Made by a program: the position numbers and the translations under genes. The notes beneath the pieces are model-generated. The model had not been told where the DNA came from. It made no database searches and worked only from the letters and a program-made list of their open reading frames with translations. A DNA stretch of 64,000 nucleotides from Pseudarthrobacter sp. C4D7 (lineage in GTDB: Bacteria > Actinomycetota > Actinomycetes > Actinomycetales > Micrococcaceae), in assembly GCF_013359725.1 (NCBI RefSeq), contig NZ_JABFMW010000001.1, positions 327,332-391,331 of the forward strand. Reading direction: 5' to 3'. Shown piece by piece: positions 54,423-63,977 of this stretch; positions within the stretch are counted from its first letter, which is position 1, and the number at the start of each line of letters is the position of its first letter.

Positions 54423-55356
54423 TAACAGCCACTTCGTGGCCCCCATCGACGAGACACCGCTGCAGGCGACGGACTCCGTCAAGACTGACCAGGCCCCCCT
54501 CAGCCTGTGGGCAGATGCATGGCGCAAGCTCCGCCGTCGTCCGCTCTTCATCATTTCGGCACTGCTGATCCTTGCCCTGATCGTGATCGCGCTGTTCCCG
54601 GGCCTGTTCACGTCCACGCCGCCCAACGACGGCTGCGATCTTGCCAACTCCGAAGGTTCCCCCACGGCCGGACACCCGTTCGGCTTCACATTCCAGGGCT
54701 GCGACATCTACTCCAGGGTCATCCACGGTACCCAGGCGTCCCTCTCCGTGGGCCTGCTTTCGGTGCTGTGCGTGCTGGTCATCGGCGTGACCCTCGGTGC
54801 CCTCGCCGGGTACTACGGCGGTTGGATCGATGCCGTCCTGGCCCGCCTGGGCGATATCTTCTTTGCCCTGCCGCTGGTCCTGGGCGCCCTGGTGATCACG
54901 CAGCTTCCCCTGTTCCGGGAGAACAAAAGCGTGTGGACGGTGGTGTTTGTCATCTCGCTCCTGGCGTGGCCGCAGATGGCCCGCATCACCCGTGGCGCGG
55001 TCATCGAGGTACGGAACGCTGACTTCGTCACCGCCGCCCGTGCCCTGGGCGTGTCCAAGTTCGGCGCGTTGATCCGCCACGTCCTTCCGAACGCCCTCGC
55101 CCCGATCATCGTCCTGGCGACGCTGGAGCTGGGCGTGTTCATCGTGGCCGAGGCCACCTTGTCCTTCCTGGGCATCGGCCTGCCGCAGAGCATCATGTCC
55201 TGGGGCAATGACATTGCCGGGGCGCAGGCATCCATCAGGACCCGGCCGGAAATCATGCTCTACCCGGCCGCGGCGCTGTCCATTACGGTGCTGAGCTTCA
55301 TCATGCTGGGCGACGCCGTGCGCGACGCCCTGGACCCGAAGAGCCGTCAGCGATGA
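54412..55356 (+). CDS. DppC/OppC-type ABC permease
   Basis: 314 residues from ATG 54412, which overlaps the previous gene by 11 nt. Cytoplasmic N-terminal stretch of 40 residues, then six helices. EAA loop FVTAARALGVSKFGALIRHVLPNALAPIIVLATLELGVFIVAEATLSFLGIGLP. Two cysteines (NDGCDLANSEG and FQGCDIYSR) in the first external loop could form a disulfide. Confidence 0.94.
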   Translation: MTSNNSHFVAPIDETPLQATDSVKTDQAPLSLWADAWRKLRRRPLFIISALLILALIVIALFPGLFTSTPPNDGCDLANSEGSPTAGHPFGFTFQGCDIYSRVIHGTQASLSVGLLSVLCVLVIGVTLGALAGYYGGWIDAVLARLGDIFFALPLVLGALVITQLPLFRENKSVWTVVFVISLLAWPQMARITRGAVIEVRNADFVTAARALGVSKFGALIRHVLPNALAPIIVLATLELGVFIVAEATLSFLGIGLPQSIMSWGNDIAGAQASIRTRPEIMLYPAAALSITVLSFIMLGDAVRDALDPKSRQR

Positions 55357-57074
55357 GAGATAACGAGATGACCAGTCCAGACGTCCGTATTGACGAGTCC
55401 GGTGCAACCGGTGTCAGGCCGCTGCTCGAAATCCGCGACCTCGCCATCACCTTCAAGACCGGCGGCGGTGAGGTCCAGGCGGTGCGGAACGCACACCTGA
55501 CCATCATGCCCGGCGAAACCGTAGCCATCGTGGGTGAGTCGGGCTCCGGCAAGTCGACCACCGCCCTGGCCGCCATCGGCCTGCTGCCCAACAACGGCAA
55601 GGTGTCAGGCGGCCAGATCCTGCTGGACGGCGAGGACATCGCCCATGCCAGCGAGCAGCGCATGATCGAGCTGCGCGGCAACACCATCGGCATGGTCCCG
55701 CAGGACCCCATGTCCAACCTGAACCCCGTGTGGAAGATCGGTTACCAGGTCCGGGAAACGCTGAAGGCGAACGGCAGGCCCAGCGGTCCGGACGACATCG
55801 CCAAGGTGCTGTCACAGGCAGGCCTGCCGGACGCCAAGCGCCGGGCCGGCCAGTACCCGCACGAGTTCTCCGGCGGCATGCGCCAGCGCGCGCTGATCGC
55901 CATTGGCCTCTCCTGCCAGCCGCGCCTGCTGATTGCGGACGAGCCGACGTCGGCCCTCGACGTCACCGTCCAGCGGCAGATCCTGGACCACCTGGAGACC
56001 ATGACCAAAGAGCTGGGCACCTCGGTGTTGCTTATCACCCACGACCTTGGCCTCGCTGCCGAGCGTGCGGACAAAGTGGTGGTCATGTACCAGGGCCGCG
56101 TCGTTGAAGCGGGCCCGTCGCTGGAACTCTTGCGCAATCCCCAGCACCCGTACACCAAGCGGCTCGTCGAGTCCGCGCCCTCCCTTGCCAGCCGCCGCAT
56201 CCAGGTGGCCAAGGAACAGGGCGTGGAAACCACGGACCTGCTCGCACCTGCTGCTGAAACGGTAAAGCCGGAGACGTTCCTGCAGATCCAGGACCTGCGG
56301 AAGGTCTACAAGCTCCGCTCAGGGCTGGGCAAGGCCACGGACTTCGCGGCCGTTGACGGCGTAAGCTTCGACGTCCGGCGGGGAACCACGACGGCGATCG
56401 TGGGGGAGTCGGGCTCCGGCAAGTCCACGGTGGCCAAGATGGTCCTCCAGCTTGAGAAGCCAACCGACGGCAGGATCCTTTTCGACGGCGTCGATACCTC
56501 TGCCCTGAAGCCGGCCGAACTGTTCAAGTTCCGCCGGCGCGTGCAGCCGATCTTCCAGGACCCGTACGGCTCCCTCGATCCGATGTACAACATCTACCGC
56601 ACCATCGAGGAGCCGCTGCGGGTCCACAAGATCGGTGACCAGGCCAGCCGGGAGAAGAAGGTCCGGACCCTCCTGGACCAGGTGGCCCTGCCCCAGTCCG
56701 CCATGCAGCGGTACCCCAACGAGCTGTCCGGCGGCCAGCGGCAGCGCGTCGCCATTGCGCGGGCGCTGGCGCTGGATCCGGAGGTCATCATCTGTGATGA
56801 GGCCGTTTCCGCGCTGGATGTGCTGGTGCAGGCACAGGTGCTGAACCTGCTTGCCGACCTGCAGGCCAACCTGGGCCTGACGTACTTGTTCATCACGCAC
56901 GACCTTGCCGTAGTGCGGCAGATCGCCGACCACGTGTGCGTGATGGAGAAGGGCCGCCTGGTGGAGACCGGCTCCACGGACGAGGTCTTCGAAGCGCCCA
57001 AGCAGGAGTACACCAAGGCCCTGCTCAACGCCATCCCCGGCGCGAAGCTCATGCTTCCGCCCGAGGTGGCGTAG
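55353..57074 (+). CDS. Fused DppD-DppF-type ABC ATPase
   Basis: 573 residues with two complete nucleotide-binding domains in one chain. Domain 1: Walker A GESGSGKSTT near 60, signature SGGMRQRALIAIGL, Walker B LLIADEPTSALD. Domain 2: Walker A GESGSGKSTV near 350, signature SGGQRQRVAIARAL, Walker B VIICDEAVSALD. Each is followed by the Opp C-terminal segment with the HPYTKRL-type motif. In many bacteria these are two genes. The start overlaps the permease stop by 4 nt; ATG 55368 is an alternative. Confidence 0.95.
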   Translation: MRDNEMTSPDVRIDESGATGVRPLLEIRDLAITFKTGGGEVQAVRNAHLTIMPGETVAIVGESGSGKSTTALAAIGLLPNNGKVSGGQILLDGEDIAHASEQRMIELRGNTIGMVPQDPMSNLNPVWKIGYQVRETLKANGRPSGPDDIAKVLSQAGLPDAKRRAGQYPHEFSGGMRQRALIAIGLSCQPRLLIADEPTSALDVTVQRQILDHLETMTKELGTSVLLITHDLGLAAERADKVVVMYQGRVVEAGPSLELLRNPQHPYTKRLVESAPSLASRRIQVAKEQGVETTDLLAPAAETVKPETFLQIQDLRKVYKLRSGLGKATDFAAVDGVSFDVRRGTTTAIVGESGSGKSTVAKMVLQLEKPTDGRILFDGVDTSALKPAELFKFRRRVQPIFQDPYGSLDPMYNIYRTIEEPLRVHKIGDQASREKKVRTLLDQVALPQSAMQRYPNELSGGQRQRVAIARALALDPEVIICDEAVSALDVLVQAQVLNLLADLQANLGLTYLFITHDLAVVRQIADHVCVMEKGRLVETGSTDEVFEAPKQEYTKALLNAIPGAKLMLPPEVA

Positions 57075-57094
57075 CGGGAGTAGTCCATATATAG

Positions 57095-57136
57095 AAGGCT
57101 GGGGCCGGGATCTCTGGATCCCGGCTCCAGCCTTTT
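57095..57136 (+). terminator. Terminator of the Dpp/Opp operon
   Basis: A 17-bp stem with one G-T pair from AGGCTGGGGCCGGGATC, 4-nt loop, then CCTTTTGG. Confidence 0.9.
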
Positions 57137-57185
57137 GGTTTGCCTGCGGCATTCTCCGGGCGGCGTTGCCATCCGGGTCCGCCGG

Positions 57186-58085
57186 TCAGTCCTGGAAGGT
57201 GTCTCCGCCGGCAGGTACGGCAGCGAGGACGCCCCGCTCCGCTGCAGGTTTCCTGTCCAGTCCAAGTTCGCGCAGCCTGCGTCCAAGAATTTCGCCGAGG
57301 GCCGCGCGGCCCCCTGGGTTCATGTGCACCGCATCGGCAAGGTCCTTTGCCAGCCCGTACTTGGTTAGCCAATCACCGGTGGAGATGAATGGCAGTCCCT
57401 TGGCTGACGCCACTGCACCGAGCAGGGCGTCCACTTCGCTCCGGCGGCCGCCGCCGTCGTTCGCCCCCCGGGCCAGGGTGCCGATCATCGCCAGCCGGGT
57501 GCCCGGATACCGGCTCCGCAGTTCAGTGATCAGCCGTTCGGCGTTGTGCGCGATCAGTGCGTTGCTTGCGCCACTCCCGGCGTCGTTGCCGCCGCCTTCC
57601 ACCACAATCAGGGCGGGAGTACCGGCGGGGAGCAGCCAGTCACCCCGCTGCAGGGCGTCCACATAATTGCCCGTGGCGCCGTTCGCGGCAACGTATCCTG
57701 TGCCGCCCCGGCCGCAGAAGTACACGTTGTATCCGGCGGCGGCGAGGCCCAGGCGGGGCCAGCCGTCCAAGGGTTCCGACTGCGAATCGCCGATCAGCAG
57801 CACTGTCCTGCCCACATCCGGCAGGACAGCTTCAAGCCGTCCGTTGGCGGGATTCAGGGTCTGGGCAGTGGCCGCCACCGCCAGTTTCGCACCACTTGGA
57901 GTAACGGCAGCCTGCGCGCCGGCGGCCTGGCCGGAGGCCGCCCGTGACAAGGTGCTGCCGGCGGCACCTGCGGAAAGTCCGTGCCCTGCTGAGTCCACGA
58001 CACCCGGTACCAGCACCAGCCCGGCCACCACTGCGGCCACCGCCCACGCGGCACCGCGCGTAGTTCCGGCCTTGGCAGGGGGCAT
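57186..58085 (-). CDS. Secreted SGNH/GDSL hydrolase
   Basis: 299 residues. An N-terminal hydrophobic segment (AWAVAAVVAGLVLVPGVV) works as signal or anchor, then an Ala-rich linker, then the hydrolase domain: block I LLIGDSQSEPLDG (nucleophile Ser), block III VVEGGGNDAGSGAS, block V DAVHMNPGG (Asp-x-x-His). It probably removes acyl groups from a cell-surface polymer. GGAGA precedes the ATG by 6 nt. Confidence 0.85.
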   Translation of the reverse strand: MPPAKAGTTRGAAWAVAAVVAGLVLVPGVVDSAGHGLSAGAAGSTLSRAASGQAAGAQAAVTPSGAKLAVAATAQTLNPANGRLEAVLPDVGRTVLLIGDSQSEPLDGWPRLGLAAAGYNVYFCGRGGTGYVAANGATGNYVDALQRGDWLLPAGTPALIVVEGGGNDAGSGASNALIAHNAERLITELRSRYPGTRLAMIGTLARGANDGGGRRSEVDALLGAVASAKGLPFISTGDWLTKYGLAKDLADAVHMNPGGRAALGEILGRRLRELGLDRKPAAERGVLAAVPAGGDTFQD

Positions 58086-58254
58086 CGTTGTCTCCGGCGT
58101 GTTTAAGCGATGGGCGGTATGTCACAGACATCATGCCACGCACGCGCCGCTTGCCGTGAACTTGGTCACATTCCGTGCCGGTGATCCCTGATGGCGGCCT
58201 ATCCAGCGGCCGTCCCCTCCGCCGGAATTTAGGCCAACAAATGGCTCAGCGGCT

Positions 58255-58260
58255 AGAATA
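58255..58260 (+). promoter_or_regulatory. Possible typA -10, TAGAAT
   Basis: The best hexamer in the 275-bp region between the divergent SGNH hydrolase and typA genes. It would give a leader of about 95 nt. No good -35 is visible. Confidence 0.35.
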
Positions 58261-58360
58261 GAGGAAGGAGCCCTGTGCCAAGGGCCTTGTCCGTCGTGCG
58301 TTCCGGTTGGAAATGTCGCGATACCTCAGCTGACTTCACCACTGAATCGAGCAATAACGC

Positions 58361-60289
58361 ATGTCTGAAACCTCCACCAACACTGCGGTAGCCACTGCAT
58401 CGCGCAGTGACCTGCGCAACGTAGCGATCGTGGCCCACGTTGACCACGGCAAGACCACCCTGGTCGACGCCATGCTCAAGCAGACCCATTCCTTTGCCGA
58501 GCACAACCACGTAGAAGACCGCGTCATGGACTCCGGCGACCTGGAGCGCGAAAAGGGCATCACCATCCTGGCGAAGAACACCACCGTCGCCTACAACGGT
58601 CCGTCCTCCAATGGCGAGACCATCACCATCAACGTCATCGACACCCCCGGCCACGCCGACTTCGGTGGCGAGGTCGAGCGCGGCCTGTCCATGGTCGACG
58701 GCGTCGTCCTGCTCGTCGATGCCTCTGAGGGCCCGCTGCCCCAGACCCGCTTCGTGCTGCGCAAGGCCCTCGCCGCGCACCTGCCCGTGATCCTGCTGGT
58801 CAACAAGACCGACCGCCCCGACGCGCGGATCGAAGAGGTCGTGCACGAGTCCATGGACCTGCTCCTCGGCCTCGCCTCCGACCTGGCCGACGAGGTCCCC
58901 GACCTTGACCTGGACAAGATCCTCGAGGTCCCCGTGGTGTACGCCGCCGCGAAGGTCGGCCGCGCCTCCCTTGAGCAGCCCGCTGACGGCACCGCTCCGG
59001 AGAACGAGGACCTTGAGCCGCTGTTCAAGACCATCATCGAGCACATCCCGGCTCCGACGTACAATCCGGAGGGTGTGCTCCAGGCGCACGTCACCAACCT
59101 CGACGCCTCCCCGTTCCTTGGCCGCCTGGCCCTGCTGCGTATCTACAACGGCACCCTGCGCAAGGGCCAGACCGTGGCCTGGGCCCGCGCCAACGGCGAA
59201 CTGAAGAACGTCAAGATCACCGAACTGCTCGCCACCAAGGCCCTTGAGCGCGTCTCGGCCGAGTCCGCTGGCCCCGGCGAGATTGTCGCCGTCGCCGGCA
59301 TCGAGGAGATCACCATCGGTGAAACCCTGACCGACGCCGAAAACCCGCAGCCGCTGCCGCTGATCACCGTGGACGATCCCGCGATCTCCATGACCATCGG
59401 TATCAACACCTCTCCGCTGGCCGGCAAGGTCAAGGGCGCCAAGGTTACTGCCCGCCAGGTCAAGGACCGCCTTGACAAGGAACTGATCGGTAACGTCTCC
59501 ATCAAGGTCCTGCCCACCGAGCGTCCCGACGCCTGGGAAGTCCAGGGCCGCGGCGAGCTCGCCCTCGCCATCCTGGTGGAGCAGATGCGCCGCGAAGGCT
59601 TCGAGCTGACCGTGGGCAAGCCGCAGGTTGTCACCAAGACCGTCGACGGCAAGATCCACGAGCCCATGGAGCACATGACCATTGACGTACCCGAGGAGTA
59701 CCTCGGCGCCGTCACCCAGCTCATGGCTGCCCGCAAGGGCCGCATGACCAACATGGCCAACCACGGTACCGGCTGGTGCCGCATGGAATTCATCGTTCCG
59801 GCCCGTGGCCTGATCGGTTTCCGTACGCGGTTCCTCACCGACACCCGCGGTGCCGGCATCGCAGCCTCCATCTCCGAAGGCTATGAGCCGTGGGCCGGCC
59901 CCATCGAGTACCGCACCAACGGTTCGATGATCGCCGACCGTGCCGGTGTTGTGACCCCGTTCGCCATGATCAACCTGCAGGAACGCGGCTCCTTCTTCGT
60001 GAAGCCCACGTCCGAGGTTTACGAGGGCATGATCGTGGGCGAGAACTCCCGCGCCGACGACATGGACGTCAACATCACCAAGGAAAAGAAGCTCACCAAC
60101 ATGCGTGCCGCTTCCTCGGACACCTTCGAGAACCTGACCCCGCCGCGCGACCTCACGCTTGAAGAGTCGCTGGAATTCGCCCGTGAGGACGAGTGCGTGG
60201 AGGTCACGCCGGAGGCCATCCGCATCCGCAAGGTCATCCTGGACACCAACGAGCGCGCCAAGGCCAACCGCGCCCGCGCCAAGGCCTAG
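58361..60289 (+). CDS. typA: Translational GTPase TypA/BipA
   Basis: 642 residues, elongation-factor type. G1 [14 protein letters not shown] near 26, switch [17 protein letters not shown]4 NKTDRPDAR, then domains II, III and V as in EF-G without domain IV, and the BipA C-terminal domain ([46 protein letters not shown]). It assists ribosome assembly or translation under cold and other stress. Confidence 0.97.
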   Translation: MSETSTNTAVATASRSDLRNVAIVAHVDHGKTTLVDAMLKQTHSFAEHNHVEDRVMDSGDLEREKGITILAKNTTVAYNGPSSNGETITINVIDTPGHADFGGEVERGLSMVDGVVLLVDASEGPLPQTRFVLRKALAAHLPVILLVNKTDRPDARIEEVVHESMDLLLGLASDLADEVPDLDLDKILEVPVVYAAAKVGRASLEQPADGTAPENEDLEPLFKTIIEHIPAPTYNPEGVLQAHVTNLDASPFLGRLALLRIYNGTLRKGQTVAWARANGELKNVKITELLATKALERVSAESAGPGEIVAVAGIEEITIGETLTDAENPQPLPLITVDDPAISMTIGINTSPLAGKVKGAKVTARQVKDRLDKELIGNVSIKVLPTERPDAWEVQGRGELALAILVEQMRREGFELTVGKPQVVTKTVDGKIHEPMEHMTIDVPEEYLGAVTQLMAARKGRMTNMANHGTGWCRMEFIVPARGLIGFRTRFLTDTRGAGIAASISEGYEPWAGPIEYRTNGSMIADRAGVVTPFAMINLQERGSFFVKPTSEVYEGMIVGENSRADDMDVNITKEKKLTNMRAASSDTFENLTPPRDLTLEESLEFAREDECVEVTPEAIRIRKVILDTNERAKANRARAKA

Positions 60290-60305
60290 TAACTCCACAG
60301 GTCAA

Positions 60306-60339
60306 CAGAACGCCACCGGTATTTACCGGTGGCGTTCTG
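60306..60339 (+). terminator. Hairpin after typA
   Basis: A 15-bp perfect stem (60306-60320 with 60325-60339), loop ATTT. T-poor tail (CGTTAAGG). Convergent genes could share it. Confidence 0.7.
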
Positions 60340-60413
60340 CGTTAAGGAGCATGCGGCGCACGTGCGCGGTGGCTTGTGATGCAGGGGCAGTTACAGCGAA
60401 GCGGGAGCTGCCA

Positions 60414-60656
60414 TCAGTGCGTGGCGGGGCTGCGGCGTGGGGGAGCGGGCGGTACTTCCTTGGCGGCCACCACCAGGTCCAAGGGAATGACGACGTCGGC
60501 CCGGCGGGTGCGGACGGTACAGGAACCGGCGTCGCACGCCAGCAGGTGGCCCAGGGCGTCCGTGAGGCCGCCGTCGATCCGGTACCGCACCACTACCCGG
60601 ATCCCGGGCTCAGCCTGGGCAAGGAATCGGGCGGGGGCAGGCGCTGGCAGACTCAC
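60414..60656 (-). CDS. Small SH3-like domain protein related to the Rv0428c N-terminal domain
   Basis: 80 residues. PGIRVVVRYRIDGGLTDALGHLLACDAGSCTVRTRRADVVIPLDLVVAAKEVPPAP resembles the small beta-barrel domain at the N-terminus of Rv0428c-type GNAT proteins, here standing alone with no acetyltransferase behind it. Function unknown. The start, GTG 60656, is fixed by TAGTAT 6 nt upstream. It is divergent from fdxA. Confidence 0.7.
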   Translation of the reverse strand: MSLPAPAPARFLAQAEPGIRVVVRYRIDGGLTDALGHLLACDAGSCTVRTRRADVVIPLDLVVAAKEVPPAPPRRSPATH

Positions 60657-60662
60657 CAGTTC

Positions 60663-60668
60663 ATACTA
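60663..60668 (-). promoter_or_regulatory. -10 TAGTAT, leaderless start at 60656
   Basis: Minus strand TAGTAT-GAACTG-GTG. Confidence 0.6.
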
Positions 60669-60793
60669 GGCCGCCGGCTAGGTTAGCGGGAACGGGCTGG
60701 GAGATAATAGGCTCAGATGTCAATAGTCCGGCCTCGCTGCCGGATGCAAGAGCCGGCGGGGAAGCCGGAACCCAACGTGGAGAGGCCAGGGAC

Positions 60794-61120
60794 GTGACGT
60801 ACGTAATCGCGCAGCCGTGTGTGGATGTTAAGGACAAGGCATGCATTGAGGAGTGCCCGGTCGACTGCATCTATGAGGGCGAGCGTTCGCTGTACATCCA
60901 TCCGGACGAGTGCGTCGACTGCGGCGCCTGCGAGCCGGTGTGCCCGGTGGAGGCCATCTACTACGAGGATGACACCCCGGAGGAGTGGGCCGACTACTAC
61001 AAGGCCAACGTCGAGTTCTTCGACGACCTCGGCTCCCCGGGTGGCGCGGCGAAGATCGGCAACACGGGCAAGGACCACCCGATGATCGCCGCCCTGCCGC
61101 CGCAGAACCAAGACCACTGA
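60794..61120 (+). CDS. fdxA: Seven-iron ferredoxin
   Basis: 108 residues. Cys9, Cys17 and Cys50 fit the 3Fe-4S ligands, and Cys21, Cys40, Cys43 and Cys46 the 4Fe-4S ligands, with Cys25 free, as in 7-Fe ferredoxins. The family start MTYVIAQPCVDVKDKACIEECPVDCIYEG is exact. Cytoplasmic electron carrier. GGAGAGG lies 8 nt before the GTG, and a GATAAT hexamer at 60704-60709 is the likely -10. dapC follows 14 nt later, a pairing conserved in actinobacteria. Confidence 0.96.
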   Translation: MTYVIAQPCVDVKDKACIEECPVDCIYEGERSLYIHPDECVDCGACEPVCPVEAIYYEDDTPEEWADYYKANVEFFDDLGSPGGAAKIGNTGKDHPMIAALPPQNQDH

Positions 61121-61134
61121 CGCGGACGGAAGAC

Positions 61135-62286
61135 GTGACCGCTGCAGTGAACTCGTTTGGCCTGAACCTGCCCGACTACCCGTGGGAGGCCATGGCACCC
61201 TACGTGGCCAAGGCATCGGAGTACCCCGGCGGGGCAGTCAACCTCTCCATCGGCACACCCGTGGATCCCACCCCCCAGTTGGTCCAGGACGCCCTGAAGG
61301 CCGCCGCCAACGCCCCCGGCTATCCCACCGTCCACGGCACCCCGGAGCTGCGGGAATCCATCGCCGGCTGGTTTGAACGCCGGCGCGGAGTAGCGGGCCT
61401 GGACCCGAGGAACATCATGCCGACTGTGGGCTCCAAGGAGCTCGTTGCGTGGCTGCCGCTGCTGCTGGGCCTGAAGCCCGGAGACGTCGTCGTACGCCCC
61501 AAGGTGGCGTACCCCACGTACGACATCGGCGCCACCCTTGCCGGGGCTACCTCGGTGGCCACGGACAACCTGGACGAACTCGACGACGCCACGCGGTCAC
61601 GCGTGCGCCTCATCTGGGTCAACTCACCCGGCAACCCGACGGGCAGCGTCCGTGACGCGGAATCGCTGCGGGGCCTGGTGGTCCAGGCGCGTGAAATCGG
61701 CGCCGTGGTGGCATCGGACGAATGCTACGCGGAACTCGGCTGGGGCGATTGGGACATCCAGCGCGGCGGCCGGCGCGTTCCCAGCATCCTCGACCCCCAC
61801 GTGGCCGGCGGCTCGCACCAGGGCCTGCTCGCCGTGTACTCGCTCAGCAAGCAGTCCAACCTGGCCGGGTACCGCGCAGCCTTCGTTGCCGGCGATCCGG
61901 ACTTGATGCCCAACCTGGTCAACAGCCGCAAGCACGCGGGCATGATCGTTCCCTACCCGGTCCAGGAGGCCATGCGGGTTGCGATGGGTGATGACACCCA
62001 CGTCGAGGCCCAGAAGGACCTGTACCGGGGCCGGCGCGAGCGGCTGGTTCCGGCGCTGCGGGACTTCGGCCTGGAGATCAAAGACTCCGACGCCGGCCTG
62101 TATCTGTGGTCGACGGCGGGGGAGGACACGTGGACCACGGTGGCCCGCCTTGCGGACCGCGGCATCGTGGTGGGCCCGGGGGTCTTCTACGGCGATGCCG
62201 GAAACGGCTACGTGCGCGTGGCCCTGACCGGTTCGGACGAACGGATCGATGCGGCTGTGGAACGTTTGGCCGGAACCAAGCCCTGA
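61135..62286 (+). CDS. dapC: Succinyldiaminopimelate aminotransferase
   Basis: Makes N-succinyl-LL-DAP in lysine and peptidoglycan precursor synthesis. 383 residues from GTG 61135. Class I/II aminotransferase with the PLP-lysine in YSLSKQSNLAGYRAAF, NSPGNPTGSV and SDECYAELGW; the SLSKxSNLAGYRAGF-type block marks the DapC group. Co-transcribed with fdxA. Confidence 0.94.
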   Translation: MTAAVNSFGLNLPDYPWEAMAPYVAKASEYPGGAVNLSIGTPVDPTPQLVQDALKAAANAPGYPTVHGTPELRESIAGWFERRRGVAGLDPRNIMPTVGSKELVAWLPLLLGLKPGDVVVRPKVAYPTYDIGATLAGATSVATDNLDELDDATRSRVRLIWVNSPGNPTGSVRDAESLRGLVVQAREIGAVVASDECYAELGWGDWDIQRGGRRVPSILDPHVAGGSHQGLLAVYSLSKQSNLAGYRAAFVAGDPDLMPNLVNSRKHAGMIVPYPVQEAMRVAMGDDTHVEAQKDLYRGRRERLVPALRDFGLEIKDSDAGLYLWSTAGEDTWTTVARLADRGIVVGPGVFYGDAGNGYVRVALTGSDERIDAAVERLAGTKP

Positions 62287-62526
62287 CGGCAGGTAATATT
62301 CGTGTGACTCGCCCCACATCCAGCGCGTTTTGGGCGGGATCGGAAGCCTGCGAATTAGTGACACCCGCCAAGGAGCGGTACTTTTTAAGCTGACGATCAA
62401 TGGTGGCTTTCTACAAGAAGGCAGCCCGGGTGTTGGAACCTGTCTTCTCAGGCTCGAGTGCGCGGCTCACCTGATGTTGGATCAAGCTTTCGACAGAGGC
62501 CGAAGACGCCTCATGAAGGGGACTCC
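62287..62526 (+). promoter_or_regulatory. gltA leader region
   Basis: 240 bp without a convincing gene. TAATAT at 62294-62299 is the best -10, just after dapC, giving a leader of about 220 nt, long for this window. A short open frame in the gltA phase (62458 on) has no ribosome-binding site. No known riboswitch is recognised. Confidence 0.35.
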
Positions 62527-63813
62527 ATGACTGAGACCAACAATGCTGCGACCCTGCTCCACGCAGGCGGGGAGCTGAAGCTCCCGCGCATCCAGGTTGT
62601 TGAAGGGAACGAAGGTTACGACGTCTCCAAGCTGCTGAAGCAGACCGGTGCCGTCACCTTCGACCCCGGCTTCATGAACACCGCAGCAACCACGTCCGCC
62701 ATCACCTACATCGATGGCGATGCCGGCATCCTGCGCTACCGCGGATACCCCATCGAGCAGCTGGCGCAGCATTCCAGCTTCCTCGAGGTTTCCTACCTGC
62801 TGATCTACGGCAACCTGCCCACGCCCACTGAGCTGGACGAGTTCGACCAGAAGATCCGGCGCCACACCCTGCTGCACGAGGAGCTCAAGGGCTTCTTCGG
62901 CGGCTTCCCCCGCGATGCGCACCCCATGCCGGTGCTGTCCTCGGCCGTGTCCGCGCTGTCCACGTTCTACCAGGACTCGCTGGACCCCTTCAACGCCGAG
63001 CAGGTGGAGGTTTCCACCATCCGCCTGATGGCCAAGCTGCCGGTCATTGCCGCCTACGCGCATAAGAAGTCCATCGGCCAGCCCATGCTGTACCCGGACA
63101 ACTCCATGAACCTGGTGGAGAACTTCCTGCGCCTCAGCTTCGGTTTGCCCGCCGAGCAGTACGAGATGGACCCGGTCATCGTCAAGGCCCTGGACCTGCT
63201 CCTCATCCTGCACGCGGACCACGAGCAGAACTGCTCCACCTCCACGGTGCGCCTGGTGGGCTCCTCCAACGCGAACCTCTTCGCCTCCGTGTCGGCCGGC
63301 ATCAACGCCCTGTTCGGTCCTGCCCACGGCGGTGCCAACGAGGCCGTGCTGAAGATGCTCCGCCAGATCCAGGCCGAGGGCCTCAAGCCCGAGGACTACA
63401 TGGAGAAGGTCAAGAACAAGGAAGACGGCGTCCGCCTCATGGGCTTCGGGCACCGCGTCTACAAGAATTACGACCCGCGCGCCAAGATCGTCAAGGCCAC
63501 GGCCCACGAGATCCTGAGCAAGCTCGGCGGCAATGACGAACTGCTGGACATCGCCATGCGCCTGGAGGAGAAGGCGCTGAGCGATGACTACTTCATCCAG
63601 CGCAAGCTCTACCCGAACGTGGACTTCTACACCGGCCTGATCTACAAGGCCATGGGTTTCCCCGAGAAGATGTTCACCGTGCTGTTCGCCATCGGTCGCC
63701 TCCCCGGCTGGATTGCCCAGTGGCGCGAAATGATCAGCGACCCGAACACCAAGATCGGCCGCCCGCGCCAGCTGTACATCGGTGAGCCGGAACGGGATTA
63801 CCCCGCCCGCTGA
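62527..63813 (+). CDS. gltA: Citrate synthase
   Basis: Condenses oxaloacetate with acetyl-CoA at the entry of the TCA cycle. 428 residues from ATG 62527, with GAAGGGG 5 nt upstream. Type II (GltA-like) features: N-terminal small domain, LHADHEQNCSTSTVRLVGSS with the substrate His, GPAHGGANEAVLKML, GFGHRVYKNYDPRAKI with catalytic His and Arg, and DDYFIQRKLYPNVDFYTGL with the catalytic Asp. Confidence 0.97.
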   Translation: MTETNNAATLLHAGGELKLPRIQVVEGNEGYDVSKLLKQTGAVTFDPGFMNTAATTSAITYIDGDAGILRYRGYPIEQLAQHSSFLEVSYLLIYGNLPTPTELDEFDQKIRRHTLLHEELKGFFGGFPRDAHPMPVLSSAVSALSTFYQDSLDPFNAEQVEVSTIRLMAKLPVIAAYAHKKSIGQPMLYPDNSMNLVENFLRLSFGLPAEQYEMDPVIVKALDLLLILHADHEQNCSTSTVRLVGSSNANLFASVSAGINALFGPAHGGANEAVLKMLRQIQAEGLKPEDYMEKVKNKEDGVRLMGFGHRVYKNYDPRAKIVKATAHEILSKLGGNDELLDIAMRLEEKALSDDYFIQRKLYPNVDFYTGLIYKAMGFPEKMFTVLFAIGRLPGWIAQWREMISDPNTKIGRPRQLYIGEPERDYPAR

Positions 63814-63851
63814 TTCCCCGCCCGCCAGGGACAGCACCAGCACTGACGACG

Positions 63852-63884
63852 ACGGCCGCCCACCTTCCACAGGTGGGCGGCCGT
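63852..63884 (+). terminator. Terminator of gltA
   Basis: A 14-bp perfect stem (63852-63865 with 63871-63884), loop TCCAC, then TTCGCCTT. Confidence 0.88.
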
Positions 63885-63940
63885 TTCGCCTTAATCACCA
63901 TCGATTGCTGCGTACTTGTCGTTTCGGGGCGGCGGATTCA

Positions 63941-63946
63941 TACGAT
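63941..63946 (+). promoter_or_regulatory. Possible -10 TACGAT of the gene at the right edge
   Basis: TACGAT with TTGTCG (63916-63921) 19 bp upstream, followed by GAAGGGG at 63964-63970 and ATG 63978. Confidence 0.4.
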
Positions 63947-63977
63947 CATTGCAACGAAACCATGAAGGGGTGTTGCG

